A stretch of DNA of 7,229 nucleotides from Bacteroidales bacterium (GTDB taxonomy: Bacteria > Bacteroidota > Bacteroidia > Bacteroidales > UBA4181): NCBI GenBank assembly GCA_031259205.1, contig JAIRLS010000020.1, forward strand, positions 1 through 7,229, read 5' to 3'. The notes beneath the pieces are model-generated. The model was not told the origin of the DNA, did no database searches, and was given only the letters and a program-made list of their open reading frames with translations. A program made the position numbers and the translations under genes. Below are positions 1 through 6,301 of this stretch, one piece after another (positions within the stretch are counted from its first letter, which is position 1; every line of letters starts with the position of its first letter).

Positions 1-398
1 TTGCAGATTGACCTGTTCGCAACTGATGCTGCCGTTGCTGCGGCGCGTAGTAAGAATGTCTTCGACCGTGGTGCGCATCATCCGTTTCAATTCCGGGTCG
101 TGGGTATAGCGATAAAACATGCAGCCCGAACGGACGGCTTTGCCTCACATCTCGCCTGTGGCGAAATAACTCTTCCCGTTACGGAAGAAGTCAACCATTG
201 CGGCGTACGGCACTACTCCCTTGTTCCAGTGTCCGACGGAGTTTTGAATGTCGTTCTCAAGAAATCCCGACATCTTGATCGCCTTCGGCGGAAGAGGATA
301 CTGCATGTCTTCGACTTTCGCGCTCGTTCCCTGACCGAATACCTGTGCAGACAACAAAGTCAGGAGTACAATAACTGATACTAAAATTTTTTTTTCAT
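1..398 (-). pseudogene. Broken 5' end of a secreted GH127-like (DUF1680) beta-L-arabinofuranosidase, partial at window edge
   Basis: The minus-strand ATG at 398-396 is followed by nine A residues and reads only M-K-K-K-F-stop. The next frame encodes a textbook signal peptide (LVSVIVLLTLLSAQVFGQ) and has its own stop (402-400) just upstream, so it cannot start alone. One extra A would join the ATG to it. The mature part (motifs YPLPPKAIKMSGFL, HWNKGVVPY, FFRNGKSYF) runs into TGA at 147-145, codon 85 after frame repair. The same frame then stays open to position 1 with family-like sequence (GKAVRSGCMFYRYTHDPELK, then ILTTRRSNGSISC), so the TGA probably replaces a tryptophan codon. From memory this resembles the N-terminal (alpha/alpha)6-barrel part of GH127/DUF1680 enzymes, which release L-arabinofuranose from plant glycans; that family call is moderate. 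The two lesions may be real decay or sequencing errors. A TTG start at 357 would skip the signal peptide and is unlikely. Confidence 0.6.
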
Positions 399-441
399 AT
401 TATTTGTTTGAATACCGGCTGACCGACTAAATGTTTTTTGC

Positions 442-449
442 TATCTTTG
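442..449 (+). promoter_or_regulatory. Isolated plus-strand TAnnTTTG box
   Basis: TATCTTTG matches the Bacteroidota -7 consensus and is the only exact match on the plus strand between 399 and 657. No TTTG or TTG lies 18-21 bp upstream; that position falls in the left inverted-repeat arm. It is therefore a weak candidate for the promoter of the gene at 658, and the leader would be about 200 nt long. I saw no better promoter between 549 and 657. Confidence 0.25.
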
Positions 450-481
450 CCCATCGTTGTGTTTTTTTGTGTTTACGACAG

Positions 482-510
482 CAAAATTACAACTTTTGGC
501 CGACCTGCAA
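482..510 (-). promoter_or_regulatory. Bacteroidota-type promoter facing the broken glycosidase gene
   Basis: Read on the minus strand, TTG (510-508) is followed after 18 bp by TAATTTTG (489-482). This fits the Bacteroidota consensus of a TTTG/TTG -33 element and a TAnnTTTG -7 element, with spacing slightly short of the usual 19-21. Transcription would begin around 475 and give a 5' leader of about 75 nt before the ATG at 398. The whole promoter lies inside the 419-548 inverted repeat, so inversion would place it at about 457-485 facing the plus-strand cassette. Confidence 0.45.
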
Positions 511-588
511 TGGCCGCCCTTTTTATCGCTGATTTTTTAGTCGGTCAGTAGTGAAAAATTATCTCAAAACGAAACATTAATTCATCGT

Positions 589-610
589 TTTCGTATAAAT
601 AAGTACGAAA
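589..610. promoter_or_regulatory. 7-bp inverted repeat upstream of the HEAT-like gene, possible operator
   Basis: TTTCGTA (589-595) and TACGAAA (604-610) form a perfect inverted repeat with an 8-bp AT-rich spacer, ending 47 bp before the ATG at 658. A further ACGAAA copy sits at 569-574. Such a site could bind a dimeric regulator or form a small hairpin in the leader. No regulator is encoded in the window, so the role is unassigned. Confidence 0.25.
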
Positions 611-657
611 CATCTAGTAATGTAGTAATGTTTTGTTAATAGTTTGAAGAAATTGTG

Positions 658-1584
658 ATGACAGGGAAGGTCTTTCATATAGTATCTATCTGTGTCTTGC
701 TGCTTTTCGTAGCATGGAGCCCTGCTTATGCTGTGGATGAAACCATCAACTACTTTGAATCTTTGCGAATGTCGAATAAGTCTGACTATGTTATTGAACA
801 ATCCATTCTTAAAAATCATACGATTGAGCAACTCACAGATAAGATTTCCCCTTATTTCGCTGATACATTGGTTATTATCAGGCAAAAAGCCTATTACTTG
901 ACCTATAAAAAAGGCTTGCAAAGCGCTCGTTCAGGCAGGACTGTTGCCGTAACACATTTGTTGACAGCCTGTAACGATGCTGACGGTGGTGTTATCGGTC
1001 AGGGTTTGCGATATTTGCAGGACTTTTCTGCGGAAGATTTTGACGATGCGTGCAGAGTAATGGTCAACAGCAAAATTCCCCGGACCAAGATGCCCCACTA
1101 CAAGGAATTGGCGCTGCTTGCAGGATATATTCATACGGGAATGAACGATTTGCAAAGAGCGCTGGTGAAACCAAATCTGCCCGGACAGCATCGCTGGTAC
1201 GTTTCTTTGGCGCTTTCGCGAATGGGCGACGCTACACAGATGGCATGGTGCTTGGAAAAAGTAAAGAAAGCGCCTGTAAACAGCGATTTGGTGGCATACA
1301 TACTACCTGATTTGGTATATACACGGCAAAAGGAAGCGATAGACTATTGTGTGAACTTGCTCAGCAGCGATGCAAAATTGTGTGAGTCCCAAAACCCCGA
1401 TATTTCGGAGAAAATTAATTGCGCTTACCTCATTATTCCGCTTTTGGCTCCTGTCATTGCAGATTTCCCCGTTGCCATAGATGCTTCGGGGGATATTGAA
1501 GGCGATTACACACAGGCGCTTCAAAAAGTAAGAAATTGGTTTTCTGTAAATAAAGAATATACAATTTTGCAAACAACCTTCTAA
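658..1584 (+). CDS. Exported alpha-helical repeat protein, HEAT-like, unknown function
   Basis: The 308-residue product begins with a signal peptide: a basic start, a hydrophobic core (IVSICVLLLFVAW) and an A-Y-A cleavage site near residue 24. It should therefore be periplasmic or beyond. I chose ATG 658 over the adjacent GTG 655 because it is the normal start codon; GAAGAAA about ten bases upstream is the only weak ribosome-binding candidate. The mature protein is almost wholly helical, with repeated pairs of amphipathic helices of HEAT type. Examples are residues 146-170 (around ELALLAGYIHTGMNDL), 179-204 (WYVSLALSRMGD, the small-residue pattern typical of HEAT units) and 211-238 (YILPDLVYTRQKEAIDYCV). 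I see no catalytic motif, so a scaffold or binding role is the most that can be inferred. Its TAA stop directly abuts the ATG of the next gene, indicating one operon. I do not recognise a named family. Confidence 0.85.
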   Translation: MTGKVFHIVSICVLLLFVAWSPAYAVDETINYFESLRMSNKSDYVIEQSILKNHTIEQLTDKISPYFADTLVIIRQKAYYLTYKKGLQSARSGRTVAVTHLLTACNDADGGVIGQGLRYLQDFSAEDFDDACRVMVNSKIPRTKMPHYKELALLAGYIHTGMNDLQRALVKPNLPGQHRWYVSLALSRMGDATQMAWCLEKVKKAPVNSDLVAYILPDLVYTRQKEAIDYCVNLLSSDAKLCESQNPDISEKINCAYLIIPLLAPVIADFPVAIDASGDIEGDYTQALQKVRNWFSVNKEYTILQTTF

Positions 1585-4500
1585 ATGAAAAATATTTTTG
1601 CTATTATAGCGCTCACTGTATGGTATTTACCATGCATCGCTCAGGTAAATACAGCGATATCTGCGCCCCTTGACCTCAACAGGATTGAACAGCTGCAAAT
1701 GGAGTACAACGGTAAGATTGATGCAGCATTCACTGCCATGAAAGCAGTGCAGGACGCGGGGCGGTATATCAAATCTCTGTCCGACCTGTTCGGCAATGGA
1801 GAAATAACGCTTCCTGTCGGCATCAAAAACGGCGATTACGAGCTTATCATACAGAAGATACTATATGATGAAAAGACTGAAAAAAAACAGATTTCTGCTA
1901 CATGTGCTTTCCGATTCAAGGATACGGGACAGAAAGTAGCCTTTGAAGGAAGTGCTGACATTCAAGGCAAAAATGGCTTGGGGACACACGGCGAGTTGGC
2001 TTTAATTGCGCCTGTGAGACGGAATATCGGCAATGCCTCTGCCATTGTTTTGCATGAAGGCAGTCGCGTGCGTTTCGGATGCGATGGGGTTGAGGATTTT
2101 GCCACAAAACTCACATGGATAGTCACTTCGCCCGACGTGATCCCTGTCGACAACAGGGGAACGGTCGTCAATACCCCCATTTCGGCAACGGTAGAAACCT
2201 GTTTTCAGGATTTTGACAATTATACGCTGTCTCTCAACATCGACCGTTCCTTTATGTTCAAAGGGCTGAAAGACATATTTTTCACCATCAAAGGCGCCAC
2301 TTTGGACCAGAGCGACACGGAAACATCGGCGATGACGGTTTTTCCGGAAGGTTATCTGTCTGCGAGTGAAGAATTTAATCTGTGGAAAGGCGTTGCTTTC
2401 AGTGAACTGAGCCTGCATTTGCCGGCAATATTCAAATCGCCGAATGATGGAGAGCGCATGACGCTTTCCATGAAAAACGCCCTGTTCGATGAAAACGGAT
2501 TTACTGCCAGACTTTCTGCTACCGATGTACTGAACAGCGCCTTGCTTGACCCTGAGACGTGGAGCATTTCCGTCAACGATTTTTCACTCGGATTCTTGAA
2601 AAACCAAATCGTGGCAGCTGGATTTGGCGGCGAAATCAATATTCCGCCATTCGGACGCCATTCCCTGCGTCCCTATATGGCAGAGTACAATCATGCCTCG
2701 GAAGAATTTATTTTCACAGCAGGCATTGTGGGAAAATTCGACTTTCCGGCGTTGAGAAGTTCTTTGGAGTTGTATGAAACCTCCACATTGAGTATTGCAT
2801 TCAGGGATGCGGATATTTATCCTGTTATTGACGCTTCGGGACTTCTGACCGTCAATGCGCCGGTGAATGAGAAAGACAGCACGAAAAAGTTTTCTGTGCC
2901 CGACATTCCTTTTGAGCATCTGAAAATAAGCCGCGACGCGCCCTACGTGAGCATCGGCGCTATTGGACTTGGCGGGAGTTTGCGCACTCCGAAGGTGGCC
3001 GGTTTTGAATTGCTCATCAGCCATATTCAGTCTTTTAACAACGGCGCCGGTTCCGGTCTTTCCTTTGATGCGGACGTTACGCTGACCGACATGTTCGGCG
3101 GCGACACCAAAATACTGCTTTATGGCGATTATGCCCACTGGAAATTCAACAAAGTGGGCGTAGAACGAATCAATGTTGATTTCAAATCCAAGGCATTCAG
3201 CATTGCCGGTGGCGTGTGGTTCAAAAACGGCGATCCGCTCTACGGCGATGGATTCAGGGGCGATATTCAACTGGATTTGCTGGGAAAATTCAAATTGGAT
3301 GCCATCGCCGTTTTCGGGAAAAAGGACGATTATCGCTATTTCCTTACCGATGTGTTTCTTGAATTGCCTCCTACACCCGGACTTCCGATTCCGCCCGCCC
3401 TCACTTTCTACGGCTTCGGAGGCGGTCTGTATCGGCGAATGCAGCAAACAAGCACCTCTTATGATACCGATTTCGGCAAATCCCTATCGGGCATCAATTA
3501 TATCCCTGACAAGACGGTGGGCATGGGACTGATGGCAAGCACCAAATTTTGTTTGATATCCGGTGAAAATACGATGAACGCCAAAGTGGGCTTTGAGATA
3601 CAGTTTAATTCCAGCGGCGGTATGAATTTCGTGCAGTTTCGCGGCGATGTAGCCGTGATGGACATACCGGGCAAGTGGGGAAAAATGTCGGACAATATTG
3701 CCAAAAAGATGGAAGCGTTTGAAGCGGAGGGCAAAGTGATGAGAGCAGCCGACAAAACCGATTTGAAAGAGCCAGAAAACAAGGAAAGTGGCTTCCTGAC
3801 CGCCTCGCTCAATATGAAATATGACGTCATCAACAGCACGTTCTCCGCTGATTTGGCTGCCTACCTCAATGCAGGCGTCATCACGGGCGCAGGAGCCAAC
3901 AACAAACTGGGCTGGGCTTCGGCGTTTTTCTCGCCCACCAAATGGTACACTTACATGGGAACGCCAACAGACCGCATGGGCGTGAATGTGCTGGGCTTTG
4001 TGAAATTGGACAGCTATTTCATGCTGGGCGCCGATATCCCGGGCTTGCCGCTGCCTCCGGAAAAAGTATTGCGCAATTTGAGCGTTGAAAAGCAAAACCA
4101 GTTGAAACGTGAGGCGTCAAGTTTGGCATTGGCAAAAGGAGTAGCCTTTGGCGCCGGATTGAGCGTTGATTTCAAGGCTAAGTTGCCGCCGTTTTATGCA
4201 GGTTTTGGCGTTGGGTTGGGCTCGGAATTTGTGCTGAGGGACTTGAGGGGACGCACCTGTTCCAACTATTCGGGAACGCCCGGTATCAACGGCTGGTATG
4301 CCGACGTGCAGGCATGGGCATGGATAGAAGCCGCCATCGGCATTGAAGCAAAAATATTCCGCAAAACACGGCAGTTCAACATACTGGATTTGTCTGTGGC
4401 GGCTTTGCTGCAAGGTGCAGGACCCAATCCGATGTATTTTGCAGGCGCCGTAGGCGGACAGTTCAGCGTGTTGGGCGGTTTGATCAAGGGCAAATGCAGT

Positions 4501-6048
4501 TTCGATTTTGAAATGGGCGAAAAATGTATCCTGTCTAATGGCAGTCCCTTTGGCGAAGAAATTATTGCACAGTTGACTCCCGCCAACGCCGAAAAAGATG
4601 TGAATGTGTTTGTGGCGCCGCAGGCAGTTTTCAATATCCCCGTGGGCGTAGCCATGGCTGTGGATGACGAAGACGTGCGCAGCACTTACATGGTGACACT
4701 GGAAGAATTTTCCGTAAAGTACAAAGACAGCGCCACGCCGATAGAAGGGCGCCCGAAACTCAGCAATGACGGAACGGTGTATATGTTTGACCCCGAAGAG
4801 CCTTTTGAAAGCCAAAAAGAGATGGTGGTGTATGCCAAAGTGGCTTTTAAGAAGAAAAACGGCAACAACTGGCAATACGTAACCGGCGACGACGGCAAAC
4901 CTGTGTTTGAGGACAAAACAGAAACCTTCACCTCCGGCGACCGACCGAAATACATACTGCCCGAACACGTGAAATGCAGCTACCCGGCGGCGCGGCAGTA
5001 CAATTATTATCCCGACGAATACAAAGCGGGATATATTCAGGTAACGGAAAATTACGAATACCTGTTTACCTCCGACAAGCCGGAAGGCTACAAACAGCTG
5101 TTGCGGGTAAGCGACCTGACCGGCGACGCCAGAGAAATCGCTTTTACGCACAAGGCAAACGCAGCTGGCAGCGACATCCGGTTTGAAATTGATTTCTCTT
5201 TGGCAAACATCCCCCTTGCCGGAAACAGGATACACCGGTTAGCCATAGTGAATGTGCCTGAAAAAACTTCAGACATAAAACAGAATATTACCGAGTACAC
5301 CACCGCAGCAGCCAATGCCGAAGAAGTATCCATCACCAAGCAGCAGGCGCAGGGCAATTTGGAACAGTTGGAAGAAAAAGAGATTTACTCGCTCCATTTC
5401 AAAACCAGTATTTACAAAACATTTGCAGAGAAGATGGCAACTTTTGACACAAAAGGGGAAGGATGGCGCAATTCTGTAGAACCATTTGTGCATCATATCA
5501 AAGCAAATTTGAGAGGCGCAGAACTTTTTGATAAATATGAAATACAATGGAATGAAAACACCTTGCCTTTAGTGCGGTTTGATGCACAAATCGATCAAAC
5601 CAACTGGTACGACAATTCATTTTACAAAAATATGTACCAGACATCTACGGCATACCGGCAGGGTATGGTGGACAACAGAAAGGGCATTGATATGAGGTCG
5701 TTTGGCGAGCCTCCCGCAGCGGCAGTGCTGATTGAAGCCGGAGATGAACGGCAGGTGACGGACACCGAAATAGCTACCGGCGCTCCTGCCGGATATAATT
5801 TCCAGAGCGTTTTTACTTACGCTTTGCCATATTGGTGTGCCCGCGATTTCTTTTACATGAAAAACACTTTGGGGGAGAAACAGTTAAGAGGCGGAGGAGT
5901 GACAGCAAGCGAAGAGGCATTGATGGCAAATGACTTTCCATCAATGGTAACGAGAGGAAGTTATCCGGTAAGGGTAAAATATGTGCTGCCCGGAAAGGAA
6001 ATAGAAACCTCCGCGGTGGATATTGAAATGTATTGCCCGGTGGAATGA
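1585..6048 (+). CDS. Giant exported beta-rich protein, Bacteroidota uncharacterised family with Ig-like C-terminal region
   Basis: The 1487-residue protein has a signal peptide (MKNIFAIIALTVWYLPCIA, cleavage near residue 19-20) and no typical lipobox. Residues about 29-66 are helical. From there to about 990 it is long stretches of alternating beta strands rich in Gly, Phe and Asp. Landmarks are GDPLYGDGF (549-557), FYGFGGG (608-614), the repeated proline loop GLPIPP (599-604) / GLPLPP (820-825), and Gly/Phe-rich strands near 855-880. A Big_5/Ig-like section follows from about 997 (LTPANAEKDVNVFVAPQAVF), then FTSGDRP and a conserved-looking YILPEHVKCSYP block (about 1115-1155). No transmembrane helices, enzyme motif or clear type IX C-terminal signal are visible. 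I recall similar large unnamed proteins in Bacteroidota, some near fibronectin/TANFOR proteins. Its start touches the previous stop (TAAATG), so translation is probably coupled. It ends TGA, backed by an in-frame TAA two codons later. A surface or periplasmic structural role is inferred only. Confidence 0.9.
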   Translation: MKNIFAIIALTVWYLPCIAQVNTAISAPLDLNRIEQLQMEYNGKIDAAFTAMKAVQDAGRYIKSLSDLFGNGEITLPVGIKNGDYELIIQKILYDEKTEKKQISATCAFRFKDTGQKVAFEGSADIQGKNGLGTHGELALIAPVRRNIGNASAIVLHEGSRVRFGCDGVEDFATKLTWIVTSPDVIPVDNRGTVVNTPISATVETCFQDFDNYTLSLNIDRSFMFKGLKDIFFTIKGATLDQSDTETSAMTVFPEGYLSASEEFNLWKGVAFSELSLHLPAIFKSPNDGERMTLSMKNALFDENGFTARLSATDVLNSALLDPETWSISVNDFSLGFLKNQIVAAGFGGEINIPPFGRHSLRPYMAEYNHASEEFIFTAGIVGKFDFPALRSSLELYETSTLSIAFRDADIYPVIDASGLLTVNAPVNEKDSTKKFSVPDIPFEHLKISRDAPYVSIGAIGLGGSLRTPKVAGFELLISHIQSFNNGAGSGLSFDADVTLTDMFGGDTKILLYGDYAHWKFNKVGVERINVDFKSKAFSIAGGVWFKNGDPLYGDGFRGDIQLDLLGKFKLDAIAVFGKKDDYRYFLTDVFLELPPTPGLPIPPALTFYGFGGGLYRRMQQTSTSYDTDFGKSLSGINYIPDKTVGMGLMASTKFCLISGENTMNAKVGFEIQFNSSGGMNFVQFRGDVAVMDIPGKWGKMSDNIAKKMEAFEAEGKVMRAADKTDLKEPENKESGFLTASLNMKYDVINSTFSADLAAYLNAGVITGAGANNKLGWASAFFSPTKWYTYMGTPTDRMGVNVLGFVKLDSYFMLGADIPGLPLPPEKVLRNLSVEKQNQLKREASSLALAKGVAFGAGLSVDFKAKLPPFYAGFGVGLGSEFVLRDLRGRTCSNYSGTPGINGWYADVQAWAWIEAAIGIEAKIFRKTRQFNILDLSVAALLQGAGPNPMYFAGAVGGQFSVLGGLIKGKCSFDFEMGEKCILSNGSPFGEEIIAQLTPANAEKDVNVFVAPQAVFNIPVGVAMAVDDEDVRSTYMVTLEEFSVKYKDSATPIEGRPKLSNDGTVYMFDPEEPFESQKEMVVYAKVAFKKKNGNNWQYVTGDDGKPVFEDKTETFTSGDRPKYILPEHVKCSYPAARQYNYYPDEYKAGYIQVTENYEYLFTSDKPEGYKQLLRVSDLTGDAREIAFTHKANAAGSDIRFEIDFSLANIPLAGNRIHRLAIVNVPEKTSDIKQNITEYTTAAANAEEVSITKQQAQGNLEQLEEKEIYSLHFKTSIYKTFAEKMATFDTKGEGWRNSVEPFVHHIKANLRGAELFDKYEIQWNENTLPLVRFDAQIDQTNWYDNSFYKNMYQTSTAYRQGMVDNRKGIDMRSFGEPPAAAVLIEAGDERQVTDTEIATGAPAGYNFQSVFTYALPYWCARDFFYMKNTLGEKQLRGGGVTASEEALMANDFPSMVTRGSYPVRVKYVLPGKEIETSAVDIEMYCPVE

Positions 6049-6095
6049 TATAATTAAGAATTAAGAGATACGATATTGAAAATTGAAAACGAAAA

Positions 6096-6137
6096 ATTTC
6101 CTGCCGTGGAAAATAATTTTCCTGCTGTGGAAAATAA
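6096..6137. repeat. Two tandem 21-bp palindromic repeats
   Basis: Two direct copies (6096-6116 and 6117-6137) of a 21-bp unit, TTTTCCTGCTGTGGAAAATAA in the second copy, differ at two positions. Each unit is itself an inverted repeat (TTTCC, 6-base loop, GGAAA). The junction forms a perfect odd palindrome GGAAAATAATTTTCC (6108-6122). A third near copy is at 6279-6298 with one A fewer. They lie 47 bp after the stop of the giant gene and could form RNA hairpins. There is no clean T-run, so I do not call a terminator. Confidence 0.7.
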
Positions 6138-6298
6138 TTTGGTGGTGTCCGTATTCTATTGATATACTAGTACATTTCATTGAATATCACGCACTTGCGA
6201 TTCTTTGGCGAAAATTATATCCCTCTGATTATCTGCTAATTGTAAATCATATCAATCAAACATAGACACCATCAATAATTTTCCTGCTGTGGAAATAA
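6117..6298. mobile_element. Candidate short nonautonomous (MITE-like) element with imperfect inverted arms
   Basis: The inner parts of the two arms, 6141-6165 and 6249-6273, align ungapped as inverted repeats at 19 of 25 positions, including GGTGTC/GACACC and TTGATAT/ATATCAA. Outside these, both ends carry a copy of the TTTTCC-TGCTGT-GGAAA palindrome. The full structure is about 180 bp, mostly AT-rich, and has no credible gene. It sits between the giant gene and the TANFOR-like gene. The size, noncoding content and inverted ends suggest a decayed MITE or REP-like unit. I could not identify a clear target-site duplication. Confidence 0.35.
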
Positions 6299-6301
6299 GA
6301 G

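Larger units (their letters stand above)
419..548. repeat. 13-bp perfect inverted repeat flanking a 104-bp segment; candidate invertible promoter
   Basis: CTGACCGACTAAA at 419-431 is exactly matched by its reverse complement at 536-548. The match stops sharply at both ends of each arm. The 104 bp between them (432-535) lie in the divergent intergenic region and contain TAnnTTTG-type boxes on both strands (442-449 plus, 489-482 minus). Inverted repeats of this size around a promoter, between divergent surface or glycan genes, are the usual layout of phase-variable invertons in Bacteroidales. No recombinase gene is in the window, and the arm sequence does not match any invertase site I recall. 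It could instead be the ends of a small nonautonomous element or a paired protein-binding site. Confidence 0.5.

Noticed and set aside
145..147. TGA as recoded tryptophan or selenocysteine
   Set aside because: The long genes use TGG for Trp and end in TGA or TAA with no internal TGA, and no selenocysteine insertion structure is evident; a nonsense mutation or sequencing error is simpler.
160..184. Similarity of GAAATAACnCTTCCnGT to 1799-1819
   Set aside because: It is a short partial match on unrelated genes and strands, consistent with chance.
1..378. Plus-strand open frame at the left edge
   Set aside because: The minus strand of the same region encodes a signal peptide and glycosidase-like sequence; the plus reading is its shadow.
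4117..5235. 372-codon minus-strand open frame inside the giant gene
   Set aside because: It lies wholly antisense to a continuous 1487-codon gene and its product has no domain-like pattern; the same applies to the minus frames at 2584-3447 and 3484-4095.
6083..6265. Small plus-strand frame rich in Trp and Ile
   Set aside because: It is encoded largely by the 21-bp repeats and the AT-rich inverted structure, starts at TTG, and shows no ribosome-binding site.
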